The position numbers were made by a program, and so were the translations under genes. The notes below the pieces were generated by a model. The model saw only the letters and a list, made by a program, of their open reading frames with translations. It did no database searches and was not told where the DNA came from. Positions 1-9,804 of a stretch of 50,822 bases of DNA are shown piece after piece; position 1 is the first letter of the stretch; every line of letters starts with the position of its first letter. Source of the stretch: Salinivirgaceae bacterium (GTDB taxonomy: Bacteria; Bacteroidota; Bacteroidia; Bacteroidales; SZUA-534); NCBI GenBank assembly GCA_030620515.1, contig JAUXEM010000005.1, positions 1-50,822 of the forward strand, read 5' to 3'.

Positions 1-316
1 AAAACAGTCATTCACAAAAGTGAACTCATTGATTTTCAAAACTTCGAAAGCCTTGTCTTTGACGTTTTTTGCTAAAGACATTCAAAAACAAGGAGTTTTC
101 TTGCTGACACTAAATAGGTAGTATATATACAAATAGTAATGTATTTGACTATTCAAATTAACTATAATAATTTAGTTCAAATTTTCTAATTTCAATTATA
201 TACTAAAATATTTAAACATTTTTAAAAACTGGTTGTTTTGATTATTGTTAAGTCTTTAATATAAAGCCAAATGAACCAATAAAAATTGAAAAATAATTTT
301 TTAAAACAATTAATAT
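1..316. other. Intergenic region upstream of acn
   Basis: No convincing ORF is present. Bases 93-116 (gagttttcttgc then actaaata) match 5482-5505 at 21 of 24 positions, so the tail of this region shares a repeat with the gap downstream of gltA. The 200 bases before acn are very AT-rich. A TTTG at 237-240 could be a -33 element, but no good TAnnTTTG partner follows at the right distance. The acn promoter is therefore likely here but not resolved. Confidence 0.5.
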
Positions 317-2584
317 ATGCTTTTCGATTTATCAGTAATTCAGAAATTCTACAAAGAATACTCTTTAAAAGTTGCAAATGCTAGAAAAGTAATTGGGCAA
401 CCTCTTACTTTAAGTGAGAAAATATTATATGCGCACCTTTCGCCAGAGTTAGGAAATCGCGTGTTCCATAGAGGTAAAGATTATGTATTGTTTAATCCTG
501 ATAGAGTTGCAATGCAGGATGCTACTGCTCAAATGGCTTTATTGCAGTTTATGAATGCAGGTAAAGAGAATACAGCAGTACCATCAACAGTGCATTGCGA
601 TCACCTTATTCAAGCAGATGTAGGTGCCTCTGAAGATTTAAAAGTGGCCTTAAATGAAAATAATGAAGTTTATGATTTTTTAAAGTCTGTGTCGGCAAAA
701 TATGGAATAGGATTTTGGAAACCTGGTGCAGGTATTATTCATCAAGTAGTTCTTGAAAACTATGCTTTTCCTGGTGGAATGATGATTGGAACCGATTCGC
801 ATACTGTTAATGCAGGTGGATTAGGAATGGTTGCCATAGGTGTTGGTGGTGCAGATGCTGTTGATGTAATGGTTGGAATGTCTTGGGAACTTAAAATGCC
901 TAAATTAATTGGAATAAAACTTACTGGGCAATTAACAGGCTGGGCAAGTGCAAAAGATGTTATACTTAAAGTAGCCGGATTACTTACTGTAAAAGGAGGA
1001 ACTGGTTGTATTGTGGAGTATTTTGGCGAGGGAGCCGATTCATTATCAGCTACTGGTAAAGGCACAATATGTAACATGGGAGCAGAAATAGGAGCTACTA
1101 CTTCGCTTTTTGCTTACGACGATAAAATGGCCGATTATTTAAAAATTACAGGACGAACAGAAGTTGCCGAATTAGCGAATACAGCCAAAGCTGATTTAAT
1201 GGCAGATAAAGAAGTTCTTGAAAATCCAGAAAAGTACTACGATTCGCTAATAGAAATTAATTTATCGGAGCTTGAACCACATATTAATGGTCCTTTTACT
1301 CCTGATGCTGCTACACCATTATCACAATTTGCAAAGTATATAAAAGAAAATAATTATCCAGAAAAGCTTGAGGTTGGTTTAATAGGTTCATGTACAAATT
1401 CATCGTACGAAGATTTAACCAGAGCAGCTTCTATTGCACGACAAGCAAGTGCTAAAAACCTTAAGGTAGATAGTGAGTTTGTAGTAACTCCAGGTTCAGA
1501 ACAAATCAGATTCACAACTCAACGAGATGGTTTGTTAGCTGATTTTGAATCAATAGGTGGTATTATAATGGCTAATGCTTGTGGTCCATGTATTGGTCAA
1601 TGGAACAGGCATACTGACGATAAAGAGCGTAAAAATAGTATTATTACCTCTTTTAACCGAAATTTTTCGAAGCGTAACGATGGCAATCCAAATACTCACG
1701 GTTTTGTTGCATCACCTGAATTGGTAACTGCATTTACTGTGGCTGGTTCATTAGCATTTAACCCAATGACCGATTCGTTGAAAAACGAAAATGGAGAAAT
1801 GGTTAAATTAGATGAGCCTAATGGTGAAGAGTTACCTGCAAAAGGCTTTGATGTTGAAGATCCAGGATTTTTAGCTCCGCCAACAACAGGAGATGGAATA
1901 GAAATAAGTGTAAGTAGCAAAAGTGATAGATTACAACTATTAACTCCTTTTAAAGAATGGGATGGTAATGACTATAAAGGATTAAAGTTACTTATTAAGG
2001 CAAAAGGAAAATGTACAACCGACCATATTAGTATGGCAGGTCCGTGGTTGAAGTATCGAGGTCATTTAGACAATATTTCTGAAAATTTATTAATTGGGGC
2101 TGTAAATGCTTATAGTGGCAATACCAACACGGTTAAAGAAATAGCAACTGGTAATTTTATGAAGGTTCCAGAATTAGCAAGAGCATATAAAGCTAAAGGC
2201 ATTTCTACAATTGTTGTGGGCGATGAAAACTACGGTGAAGGCTCGTCTAGAGAACATGCAGCAATGGAGCCGCGTAATTTAGGCGTAAAAGTAGTTTTAG
2301 TTAAGTCATTTGCTCGTATTCACGAAACTAACCTTAAAAAGCAGGGAATGCTTGGTTTAACTTTCAACGATAAAAACGATTACAATATAATTAAAGAGGA
2401 CGATACATTTGAAATTATTGGTCTAACTCAATTTGCTCCAAGTAAATCATTAACAATGAAAATAATTCATAGCGATGGAAACTCGGAAAATATTCAGGTT
2501 AATCATACATATAATAATACACAGATAGAATGGTTTAAGGCCGGAAGTGCTTTGAATCTAATACGTAAACAGGCAAACATATAA
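317..2584 (+). CDS. acn: Aconitate hydratase (mitochondrial-type aconitase)
   Basis: Isomerises citrate to isocitrate via cis-aconitate in the cytoplasm, using a [4Fe-4S] cluster. The three cluster cysteines are visible: one in GSCTNSS (about C359) and two in ACGPCIG (about C422 and C425). The N-terminal catalytic stretch [14 protein letters not shown] and the C-terminal swivel-domain motif [14 protein letters not shown] (catalytic Ser about 644) are intact. At 755 residues it has the length of mitochondrial aconitases rather than the longer AcnA/IRP or AcnB types. A mitochondrial-like aconitase is known from Bacteroides fragilis, so this fits the phylum. It is first in a tight operon: icd begins 5 bases after its stop. 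The ATG at 317 gives the expected N-terminus ([10 protein letters not shown] near residue 33). No substitution of a key residue was seen. Confidence 0.96.
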   Translation: MLFDLSVIQKFYKEYSLKVANARKVIGQPLTLSEKILYAHLSPELGNRVFHRGKDYVLFNPDRVAMQDATAQMALLQFMNAGKENTAVPSTVHCDHLIQADVGASEDLKVALNENNEVYDFLKSVSAKYGIGFWKPGAGIIHQVVLENYAFPGGMMIGTDSHTVNAGGLGMVAIGVGGADAVDVMVGMSWELKMPKLIGIKLTGQLTGWASAKDVILKVAGLLTVKGGTGCIVEYFGEGADSLSATGKGTICNMGAEIGATTSLFAYDDKMADYLKITGRTEVAELANTAKADLMADKEVLENPEKYYDSLIEINLSELEPHINGPFTPDAATPLSQFAKYIKENNYPEKLEVGLIGSCTNSSYEDLTRAASIARQASAKNLKVDSEFVVTPGSEQIRFTTQRDGLLADFESIGGIIMANACGPCIGQWNRHTDDKERKNSIITSFNRNFSKRNDGNPNTHGFVASPELVTAFTVAGSLAFNPMTDSLKNENGEMVKLDEPNGEELPAKGFDVEDPGFLAPPTTGDGIEISVSSKSDRLQLLTPFKEWDGNDYKGLKLLIKAKGKCTTDHISMAGPWLKYRGHLDNISENLLIGAVNAYSGNTNTVKEIATGNFMKVPELARAYKAKGISTIVVGDENYGEGSSREHAAMEPRNLGVKVVLVKSFARIHETNLKKQGMLGLTFNDKNDYNIIKEDDTFEIIGLTQFAPSKSLTMKIIHSDGNSENIQVNHTYNNTQIEWFKAGSALNLIRKQANI

Positions 2585-2589
2585 TACTT

Positions 2590-3810
2590 ATGACAGTACA
2601 AAAAATTACAATTAAAAATGGTAAGCTAAATGTTCCTAATAATCCTATCATTCCTTTTATTGAGGGGGATGGAACTGGACCAGATATTTGGGCAGCATCG
2701 GTAAAAGTTTTAAATGTCGCAGTAGAAAAAGCCTATGGTGGCGCAAAAAAAATTGAATGGAAAGAGGTTTTTGCAGGTGAAAAAGCCTTTAATAAAACAG
2801 GAGAGTGGTTACCCAATGAAACATTGGATGTAATTAAAGAATATTTGGTAGCCATTAAAGGACCATTAACAACACCTGTTGGAGGTGGTATTCGCTCACT
2901 AAATGTAGCATTGCGCCAAAAACTTGATTTATATACTTGCTTGCGACCTGTTCGTTATTACGATGGTGTTCCTTCACCAGTAAAAGATCCTACAACTACC
3001 GATATGGTAATATTTCGTGAAAATTCTGAAGATATATATGCCGGAATTGAATGGATGAATGGTACCGATGAAGTTGAAAAAGTAAAGAAATTTTTAATTG
3101 AAGAAATGGGTGTTAAAAATATTCGTTTTCCTGATTCTTCATCTTTAGGTATTAAACCAACTTCTAAACAAGGTACTGAGCGATTAGTTAGAGCAGCTAT
3201 TAAATATGCGGTTGACAATAAAAAACCTTCTGTAACAATTGTGCACAAAGGTAATATTATGAAATTTACCGAAGGTGCTTTCCGCGATTATGGTTACCAA
3301 TTAGCTAAAGATGAATTTGGAGCTGTTGATTACGAAGGTGGACCATGGCAAATTATTAAAAAAGATGGACGCGAAATTATTGTTAAAGATGTTATTGCTG
3401 ACGCATTTTTACAACAAATATTAACTCGTCCTGCTGAGTATTCTGTTATTGCTACCATGAACTTGAATGGTGATTATATTTCAGATGCACTAGCTGCAAT
3501 TGTTGGTGGTATTGGAATAGCACCTGGAGCAAATATTAATTATGTGACTGGTCATGCCATTTTTGAAGCAACCCATGGTACAGCCCCCAAATATGCAAAT
3601 CTTGACAAAGTAAATCCTGGATCAGTAATTCTTTCAGGTGTATTAATGTTGGAGTACATGGGATGGCAAGAGGCTGCCGATTTAATTGTAAAAGGTATAG
3701 AAGGTGGTATTTCAAGAAAACGTGTCACCTACGATTTTCATCGCCAAATGGAAGGTGCCACATTACTAAAATGTAGTGAATTTGGAGATGAGATAATTGA
3801 AAATATGTAG
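2590..3810 (+). CDS. icd: Isocitrate dehydrogenase, predicted NADP-dependent
   Basis: Oxidatively decarboxylates isocitrate to 2-oxoglutarate and CO2. The 406-residue protein aligns by eye with the E. coli Icd homodimer type: [12 protein letters not shown] at the N-terminus, [24 protein letters not shown], and a C-terminus ([15 protein letters not shown]) almost identical to E. coli. The cofactor pocket keeps HGTAPKYA and the TYDFxR motif. These carry the Lys-Tyr and Tyr/Arg residues that bind the 2'-phosphate of NADP in E. coli Icd, so NADP use is inferred. It lies 5 bases after acn and 23 bases before gltA, which suggests one transcript supplying 2-oxoglutarate and NADPH. Confidence 0.96.
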   Translation: MTVQKITIKNGKLNVPNNPIIPFIEGDGTGPDIWAASVKVLNVAVEKAYGGAKKIEWKEVFAGEKAFNKTGEWLPNETLDVIKEYLVAIKGPLTTPVGGGIRSLNVALRQKLDLYTCLRPVRYYDGVPSPVKDPTTTDMVIFRENSEDIYAGIEWMNGTDEVEKVKKFLIEEMGVKNIRFPDSSSLGIKPTSKQGTERLVRAAIKYAVDNKKPSVTIVHKGNIMKFTEGAFRDYGYQLAKDEFGAVDYEGGPWQIIKKDGREIIVKDVIADAFLQQILTRPAEYSVIATMNLNGDYISDALAAIVGGIGIAPGANINYVTGHAIFEATHGTAPKYANLDKVNPGSVILSGVLMLEYMGWQEAADLIVKGIEGGISRKRVTYDFHRQMEGATLLKCSEFGDEIIENM

Positions 3811-3833
3811 TTAAAAAAAACAATAGTTAAAAT

Positions 3834-5156
3834 ATGAAAGATATGTCATTGCTTAAAGAGAGATTAGCTCAAAAAATAGAAGAACATCGTCCAAGAACTG
3901 CAAAATTATTAAAAGATCATGCCGATGTAACATTAGGAGATGTTACTATAGGTCAAGCTATTGGAGGTGGTAGAGGTGTTAAAATGCTTGTTACTGACAT
4001 TTCGTATTTAGACCCAAATGAAGGAATTCGTTTTCGTGGATTCACAATTGCAGAAGTTTTAGAGAAATTACCTAAATCAGAAGGTGCTGAATATCCTTGC
4101 GTTGAATCTTTTTGGTGGTTACTACTAACTGGCGATATTCCTACCCAAGAAGAATCTATTGCTGTAAGAGATGAATTTAGTACTAAAAAAATTATTCCTC
4201 AGTATGTAATTGAATTGCTGCGTAAAATGCCAAGAGACACACATCCAATGACAATGTTCTCTGGAGCTGTATTAGCTATGCAACGTGAATCTAAATTTGT
4301 GCGATATTATGATAGAGGTATGGATAAAACCGATTATTGGAAACCAACCTATGATGATGCTATTCAGATTATTGCTAAGTTACCTTCCATTGCAGCCTAT
4401 ATTTATAGAATGAAATATAGAAATGATACTTTAATTCCACCAGATTATTCATTAGATATTGGAGCAAATTTTGCTCATATGATGGGTCAAAAGAAACCAT
4501 ACGATGACCTTGCAAGATTGTATTTCTTACTGCACTCTGACCACGAATCAGGTAATGCTTCGGCACATGCTACCCACTTAGTATCATCAACTCTTGCCGA
4601 TCCTTATTATTCTCTTTCTGCGGGTTTAAATGCCTTGGCAGGCCCCCTGCATGGTTTGGCTACACAAGAGGTTTTACGATGGTTACAAGATGTTATTAGA
4701 AAACTGGATGGTGTTGAACCAACCGAAGAATTAATGAAGAAATTTGTTTGGGAAACTTTGAATAGTGGGCAGGTTATTCCTGGCTTTGGTCATGCAGTAC
4801 TTCGTAAAACTGATCCACGTTATGAAGCTCAGCGCCAATTTTGTTTGAAGCACCTACCAGACGACAAAACATTTAAATATGTAAGCATGCTTTATAAAGT
4901 TGTTCCCGATATTTTAGTTGAACAAGGTAAAGCTAAAAATCCATGGCCTAATGTAGATGCCCAGTCAGGAGTGATACAATGGCATTATGGCATTAAAGAT
5001 TTTGATTTTTATACTGTAATGTTTGGTGTAGGAAGAGCATTAGGTGTTTTATCAAATATTATTTGGGACAGAGCTTTAATGTATCCACTTGAGCGACCAA
5101 AATCACTTACAACTGATATGTTAGAAGATATTGCAAAGAAAAAAAGTAGCAAGTAG
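3834..5156 (+). CDS. gltA: Citrate synthase, eukaryotic/mitochondrial-like type
   Basis: Condenses acetyl-CoA with oxaloacetate to citrate. The catalytic triad is in place: His in GPLHGL (about 273), His in GFGHAVLR (about 320) and Asp in NVDAQSG (about 375). These positions nearly equal those of the pig heart enzyme. The PNVDAQSGV and TDPRYEAQ blocks and the 440-residue length also match mitochondrial synthases rather than the E. coli NADH-inhibited hexamer. It is last in the acn-icd-gltA operon and is followed by a hairpin with a T run. A second in-frame ATG three codons in (3843) could also be the start. The three enzymes together make 2-oxoglutarate and need no other gene for this branch. 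Confidence 0.95.
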   Translation: MKDMSLLKERLAQKIEEHRPRTAKLLKDHADVTLGDVTIGQAIGGGRGVKMLVTDISYLDPNEGIRFRGFTIAEVLEKLPKSEGAEYPCVESFWWLLLTGDIPTQEESIAVRDEFSTKKIIPQYVIELLRKMPRDTHPMTMFSGAVLAMQRESKFVRYYDRGMDKTDYWKPTYDDAIQIIAKLPSIAAYIYRMKYRNDTLIPPDYSLDIGANFAHMMGQKKPYDDLARLYFLLHSDHESGNASAHATHLVSSTLADPYYSLSAGLNALAGPLHGLATQEVLRWLQDVIRKLDGVEPTEELMKKFVWETLNSGQVIPGFGHAVLRKTDPRYEAQRQFCLKHLPDDKTFKYVSMLYKVVPDILVEQGKAKNPWPNVDAQSGVIQWHYGIKDFDFYTVMFGVGRALGVLSNIIWDRALMYPLERPKSLTTDMLEDIAKKKSSK

Positions 5157-5183
5157 CAAGTGTAGGGATCTCGCTTTTAAAAA

Positions 5184-5236
5184 ATTGAAAATATGTTGTC
5201 ATTTCAATAGAAGTTGACAATATATTTTCATTTTTT
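5184..5236 (+). terminator. Probable terminator after gltA
   Basis: gaaaatatgttgtca (5187-5201) pairs with tgacaatatattttc (5215-5229), a 15 bp stem with one G-T wobble and a 13-base loop, followed by attttttc. It lies about 30 bases after the gltA stop. The stem is AT-rich, so strength is uncertain. Confidence 0.55.
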
Positions 5237-5343
5237 CATCCTTCAATAGTTCGTTAAGTTTTTGTATCTAGTTGACAATAATAACATTATGTAAAATTAG
5301 AAATTCTTGCTAACATACATATTATCAGCATGTTATTTATTGT

Positions 5344-5395
5344 CTCACTACCTGACCGAATAAGTCAGCCTGCCTGCCGCCAAGGCAGGATACGC
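5344..5395 (+). repeat. Intergenic repeat: TCACTACCTG unit plus CCTGCC hairpin
   Basis: ctcactacctgaccgaataa (from 5344) recurs at 45965-45988 on the same strand and at 25702-25722 inverted. It is followed by cctgccgccaaggcagg, a 6 bp stem with a 5-base loop. The same association of unit and G+C-rich hairpin occurs at the other two sites. Such scattered palindromic repeats are common in Bacteroidota genomes; no function is implied. Confidence 0.6.
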
Positions 5396-5654
5396 TTGCT
5401 TTAAAATTGATTTTTTACGAAAGTAAACTCCTAATTTATCAGCTTAGCAAGCCTTAAAATTAAGCTTTCTTTTCAGAGACTGAGTTTTCTTGCAAGCACT
5501 AAATATGGTTTGAAATGGAAAAGTTTCATGTTTCGCAATAAAGGTAGCACCTTTAAATATTACAAAGCATACATTAAAACTCGCTATACTTCAAGTTACG
5601 CCCACAGGTTCAGTTGATTTGAAATTAATTAAGGAGGATATCAGTATAAAAAAA

Positions 5655-5700
5655 ACAAATGTTTTTTAAAAGTAAATAATACTTTTATATTTGTACTGTA
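5655..5700 (+). promoter_or_regulatory. Promoter and candidate operator of the galactose operon
   Basis: TATATTTG (5686-5693) matches the Bacteroidota -7 consensus TAnnTTTG exactly. The -33 position holds only TTTT (5662-5665). A perfect 7 bp inverted repeat, AAAAGTA-aataa-TACTTTT (5668-5686), fills the spacer and touches the -7 box, a typical repressor position. The predicted start site is only a few bases before the regulator ATG at 5705, so the 5' leader would be very short. That the adjacent Nudix-HTH protein binds here is inference. Confidence 0.5.
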
Positions 5701-5704
5701 AATT

Positions 5705-6409
5705 TTGAATATGCTTAATAAAGCCTATAATAAACAATCAAAGCAACTAATTTCGGTTGACTGCTCAATATTTGGTTACGAAAACGGTATTCTTAAAATA
5801 CTACTTTTCAATAGAAATATTGATCCTTATAAAGGAAATATTTCCTTAGTAGGGGGTTGGGTAAACGACAATGAATCGGTGGAAAATGCTGCTTATAGAG
5901 TTCTAAAAAAACTAACTGGTTTATCTAATGTTGAAATAGAACAAGTTAAAATATTTTCAAAACCAAAAAGAGATGAAGGCGGTAGAGTTATTACAGTAAG
6001 TTTTAATGCCTTAATTAAAATTGTAGAACATAATATTGATTTGGTTAATATGCATGGTGCTTTTTGGCAAAAAGTTGATTCAATACCAAATTTAATTTTT
6101 GACCATAATGAAATTGCGCAAAACTCACTTGAATTTTTAAGACAAAAGGCGAGCTACCACCTAGTTGGTCGTGATTTATTGCCTCAAGAATTTACAATTA
6201 CGCAGTTAAGGCAATTATATAATTCTATTTTTCAAAAGGAATTTGATCCAGGCAATTTCCGAAAAAAAATTCTTTCATTAAATGCCATAGTACGCTTAGA
6301 TAAGAAGGATACTTCTGAATCGAAAAAAGGTGCATTTTATTACAAATTCAAAAACTCAGAAGATATTACAATCAATGAGCGCATAATAAAATTTAGTCAG
6401 AATGATTAA
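5705..6409 (+). CDS. Nudix-domain transcriptional regulator (NrtR/AraR-like)
   Basis: The 234-residue protein has an N-terminal Nudix fold (about 15-150) and a C-terminal winged helix (about 160-230; [14 protein letters not shown]). That is the architecture of NrtR-family regulators, which include sugar regulators such as AraR in Bacteroidota. The Nudix box is degenerate: GGWVNDNES then RVLKKLTGL replaces the catalytic REuxEExGu glutamates. It should therefore bind a ligand but not hydrolyse a nucleotide, as in other regulators of this family. Its stop overlaps the galT start by 8 bases, making it the first gene of the operon it probably controls. The likely effector is galactose or a phosphorylated intermediate; this is inferred from position only. 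No membrane segment or signal peptide is present. Confidence 0.85.
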   Translation: MNMLNKAYNKQSKQLISVDCSIFGYENGILKILLFNRNIDPYKGNISLVGGWVNDNESVENAAYRVLKKLTGLSNVEIEQVKIFSKPKRDEGGRVITVSFNALIKIVEHNIDLVNMHGAFWQKVDSIPNLIFDHNEIAQNSLEFLRQKASYHLVGRDLLPQEFTITQLRQLYNSIFQKEFDPGNFRKKILSLNAIVRLDKKDTSESKKGAFYYKFKNSEDITINERIIKFSQND

Positions 6410-7439
6410 TTACAGTGAACATCCTCACCGACGATTTAACCCATTAACAAAACAATGGGTGTTGGTATCACCACATAGAGCAAAGCGACCTTGGCAAGGA
6501 CAAACAGAAAAGGTATCTCAAAAAGAAAGACCAAGTTATGATTCAGAATGCTACCTGTGCCCAGGAAATAAACGTGCATCAGGACCAACTAACGACAATT
6601 ACAAATCAACTTTTGTTTTTAAAAACGATTTTAGTGCTCTGCTTGAAGATACACCTGAAGGAGAATTAAATGAAGGTCTTTTTCAAGCAAAAGCTGAACG
6701 TGGTATCAGCAGAGTTATTTGTTTTTCGCCCAACCATAGTTTAACTGTTCCCGAAATGGAAGTAGATGACATTAAAAAAGTAGTTGACTTGTGGCAAGAA
6801 CAATACGTTTTACTTGGAAAAAAATATTTCATTAACCATGTTCAAATATTTGAAAATAAGGGAAGTATAATGGGTTGTAGCAACCCTCATCCTCACGGTC
6901 AAATTTGGGCACAATCATCTATTCCCGATGAAGTTAATAAAGAGTGTAATTCTCAATTGGAATATTATAATAAGCATGGAAAAGCTTTATTAGTGGACTA
7001 CTTAGATTCTGAAATAATAAAACAAGAACGTATAGTAGTTGAGAACAACAGTTTTGTAGCACTAGTTCCTTTTTGGGCATTATGGCCTTTTGAAACCATG
7101 ATTTTACCCAAAAGAAATATTCAGAATATTAATCAATTAACTGAACAGGAAAAATTAGATTTTGCCGATATTTATAAGAAACTCACAATAAAATATGATA
7201 ATTTGTTTGAGGTATCTTTTCCATATTCAGCAGGTTTACATCAAGCTCCCACTGATGGATATGATCATCCTGAATGGCAATTACATATGCATTTTTATCC
7301 GCCATTATTAAGATCGGCTTCAATAAAAAAATTTATGGTTGGTTACGAAATGATGGCCAATGCTCAACGCGATATTACAGCTGAACAAAGTGCTGCTAGA
7401 TTAAAAGAATTACCTTTAAAGCATTATAAAAAGAAATAA
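6402..7439 (+). CDS. galT: Galactose-1-phosphate uridylyltransferase
   Basis: Transfers UMP from UDP-glucose to galactose 1-phosphate (Leloir pathway, cytoplasm). The N-terminus [22 protein letters not shown] is typical. The zinc-site pair CYLC is C50/C53. The active-site motif [10 protein letters not shown] gives the nucleophilic His at about 165, one residue from the E. coli position. [21 protein letters not shown] in the C-terminal half completes the family pattern. The length (345) is normal. Its ATG lies inside the end of the regulator gene, so translation is probably coupled; galE follows 20 bases later. Confidence 0.96.
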   Translation: MINYSEHPHRRFNPLTKQWVLVSPHRAKRPWQGQTEKVSQKERPSYDSECYLCPGNKRASGPTNDNYKSTFVFKNDFSALLEDTPEGELNEGLFQAKAERGISRVICFSPNHSLTVPEMEVDDIKKVVDLWQEQYVLLGKKYFINHVQIFENKGSIMGCSNPHPHGQIWAQSSIPDEVNKECNSQLEYYNKHGKALLVDYLDSEIIKQERIVVENNSFVALVPFWALWPFETMILPKRNIQNINQLTEQEKLDFADIYKKLTIKYDNLFEVSFPYSAGLHQAPTDGYDHPEWQLHMHFYPPLLRSASIKKFMVGYEMMANAQRDITAEQSAARLKELPLKHYKKK

Positions 7440-7459
7440 GCTTGCAAAATAATTATGAT

Positions 7460-8488
7460 ATGAAAGGGAAAATATTAGTAACAGGCGGAACTGGGTACAT
7501 TGGTTCACACACTACTGTCGAATTAATTAATAAAGGATACCAAGTAGTCATAATTGATAATTTATCGAATTCTGAATCTGGTGTAATTGATAGCATAGAA
7601 GAAATTTCTGGAACTCGACCAAAATTTTATGAATTTGACTTACTCGATCAAAATAAGCTAGATAAATTTCTAGCAGAAAACAAAGATTTACAAGGTATTA
7701 TTCATTTTGCAGCAGCAAAAGCTGTTGGCGAATCGGTTAAAGTACCCTTGCACTACTACCGAAATAATTTAGTTACTATGCTAAATTTATTAGAAGGAAT
7801 GAAAAAATATGAAATTGAAAATTTTGTATTTTCTTCTTCTTGCACAGTATATGGTCAACCCGACAAATTACCGGTTACTGAAAATGCTCCTATTAAACCA
7901 GCTGAATCACCTTATGGATATACCAAACAGGTAAACGAAAGTATTCTTAAAGATACTATTGCTAGTGGTGCTAAGATTAAAGGTATAGCTTTAAGATATT
8001 TTAATCCTATTGGAGCTCACCATTCTGGTTTAATAGGTGAATTACCTATTGGTGTACCTGCCAACCTTATGCCTTTTGTAACACAAACAGCTTACGGATT
8101 ACGTGAACAATTAAGTGTATTTGGTGATGATTACGAAACACCTGACGGATCGTGTATTCGCGATTACATACACGTAGTTGATTTGGCTAAGGCTCATATT
8201 ATTGCTATTGAACGTATGATTAGTGGAAAAAATAAAGCTAGCTATGAAATGTTTAATATTGGTACAGGCAATGGCTTTTCTGTTTTTGAAGTGATTAAGT
8301 CGTTTGAAAAAACATCTGGGAACAAACTAAATTATAAAGTTGCACCACGCAGAGCTGGTGATATTGTTCAAATTTGGGCCGATACAACTATTGGAAATAA
8401 TGAACTGGGATGGAAAGCGGAGAAATCCTTAGATGAAATGACTTTATCTGCATGGAAATGGGAACAGAATTATAGAACTAATAAATAA
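7460..8488 (+). CDS. galE: UDP-glucose 4-epimerase
   Basis: Interconverts UDP-galactose and UDP-glucose, regenerating the galT substrate. It has the Rossmann motif GGTGYIGSHT right after the start, the Ser of FSSSCTVYG, and the YxxxK pair in SPYGYTKQ (Y152, K156). The SDR extended-family C-terminus includes RRAGDIVQIWAD. I chose the ATG at 7460 (MKGKILVTGG), which gives the usual N-terminus. The ORF track starts at a TTG six codons upstream (7442), which would add an uncharacteristic MQNNYD. It sits between galT and galK in the same operon. Confidence 0.96.
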   Translation: MKGKILVTGGTGYIGSHTTVELINKGYQVVIIDNLSNSESGVIDSIEEISGTRPKFYEFDLLDQNKLDKFLAENKDLQGIIHFAAAKAVGESVKVPLHYYRNNLVTMLNLLEGMKKYEIENFVFSSSCTVYGQPDKLPVTENAPIKPAESPYGYTKQVNESILKDTIASGAKIKGIALRYFNPIGAHHSGLIGELPIGVPANLMPFVTQTAYGLREQLSVFGDDYETPDGSCIRDYIHVVDLAKAHIIAIERMISGKNKASYEMFNIGTGNGFSVFEVIKSFEKTSGNKLNYKVAPRRAGDIVQIWADTTIGNNELGWKAEKSLDEMTLSAWKWEQNYRTNK

Positions 8489-8520
8489 CAGATTTTAAGA
8501 TTTCATTAAATACTTTTTTT

Positions 8521-9804
8521 ATGCCAACAATAAATAAAATACTAGAAAACATAAAGGGTGGACAAAGCCCGATATTTAAAGAGTTATATGGTTCAAATGA
8601 AATTGTTATAGCCGAACAAGTCAAAAGATATACAAAATTAGTACAGCAGTTTTCGGAAATGTATAAATCGGAAAATGTTGAATTATTTAGCTCACCTGGC
8701 AGAACAGAAATAGGTGGGAATCATACCGATCACCAATTAGGCAGGGTATTAGCTGGAGCCGTAAATATTGATAATATCGCTGTAGTATCTAAAAATGATG
8801 CAAACGTTATTAGAATTAATTCAGATGGGTATTCAGAATTTCAAGTAAGTTTAAATGACTTAACTATTAATGAATCTGAATTTTATACCTCAAAATCTTT
8901 AGTAAAAGGTATTAATGCTAGAATGAAAGAACTGGGTTACGAAATTGGTGGTTTTGATGCCTGCATAAATGGTAAGGTTCCAAATGGATCAGGTTTAAGC
9001 TCATCGGCTTCGTTCGAGGTACTTATTGGTGCAATTTTAAACCACTTGTATAATAATGGTAAAATAAGTGCTGTTGAAATTGCAAAAATTGGACAATGGG
9101 CTGAAAATAACTTTTTCGGAAAGCCTTGCGGTTTAATGGATCAAACAGCTTGTTCAGTAGGTGGTTTTATTACTATCGATTTTAAAGACAAGGAAAACCC
9201 CGTAGTAAAATCACTCGATTTTAATTTTCAAAAAACTGGATATTCACTTATTATTACCAACACAGGAGGAGATCATGCTAAGCTAAATGATGAATATGCT
9301 TCGTTACCCATTGAAATGTGTTCAGTTGCAAAGGAATTAGGTAAAAATGTACTTCGCGAAATATCAACAGAGCAGGTTATTGAAAAAATACCAAAAATTA
9401 GAGCTAAAGTTGGAGATAGAGCATTGCTAAGATCTATTCACTTTCAACGAGATAATCAGCGTGTAGTACATCAAGTAAAAGCATTGGAAACAAACGACTT
9501 TAATGAATTCTTAAAATTAGTTATTGATTCAGGTTATAGTTCATACATGTATAACCAGAATATATTTACAGCGCATAATACTAAGGAACAAGGAATAGCC
9601 TTGGCTCTAGGATTAAGCGATTTAATATTGAATGGACATGGTGCATGGCGAGTACATGGTGGTGGTTTTGCAGGTACCATTCAAGCGTTTGTTCCAAATA
9701 ATAAAATAGATGAATATATTTCAACATTAGAACATGTATTTGGAAAAGGGAAATGTTATAAACTGTCTATTCGTTCAAAAGGCGCTATAAAGGTTGAGTT
9801 ATAG
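8521..9804 (+). CDS. galK: Galactokinase family protein (GHMP kinase)
   Basis: A GHMP kinase expected to phosphorylate galactose at C1. It has the ATP-binding PNGSGLSSSAS loop, GKPCGLMDQTACSVGG carrying the catalytic Asp, and the C-terminal VHGGGFAGTIQAF. The galactokinase signature is unusual: PGRTEIGGNHTDHQLG instead of GRxNLIGEHxDY. His and Asp of the sugar site are kept, but the Glu that contacts the sugar is replaced by Asn. Such variants are annotated as galactokinase in other anaerobes. Clustering with galT, galE and a galactose symporter, with no other kinase nearby, supports galactose as substrate, but a related sugar cannot be excluded. It starts 32 bases after galE. Confidence 0.85.
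   Translation: MPTINKILENIKGGQSPIFKELYGSNEIVIAEQVKRYTKLVQQFSEMYKSENVELFSSPGRTEIGGNHTDHQLGRVLAGAVNIDNIAVVSKNDANVIRINSDGYSEFQVSLNDLTINESEFYTSKSLVKGINARMKELGYEIGGFDACINGKVPNGSGLSSSASFEVLIGAILNHLYNNGKISAVEIAKIGQWAENNFFGKPCGLMDQTACSVGGFITIDFKDKENPVVKSLDFNFQKTGYSLIITNTGGDHAKLNDEYASLPIEMCSVAKELGKNVLREISTEQVIEKIPKIRAKVGDRALLRSIHFQRDNQRVVHQVKALETNDFNEFLKLVIDSGYSSYMYNQNIFTAHNTKEQGIALALGLSDLILNGHGAWRVHGGGFAGTIQAFVPNNKIDEYISTLEHVFGKGKCYKLSIRSKGAIKVEL

Larger units (their letters stand above)
5157..5704. other. Intergenic region between gltA and the galactose regulator
   Basis: It holds the gltA terminator hairpin, the TCACTACCTG repeat, and a diverged copy (5482-5505) of the repeat seen at 93-116. At its end is the promoter/operator of the galactose operon. 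I see no gene in it. Confidence 0.6.

Noticed and set aside
7442-7459. TTG start for galE as in the ORF track
   Set aside because: The ATG at 7460 gives the standard MKGKILVTGGTGYIG N-terminus, and the extra six residues have no family counterpart.
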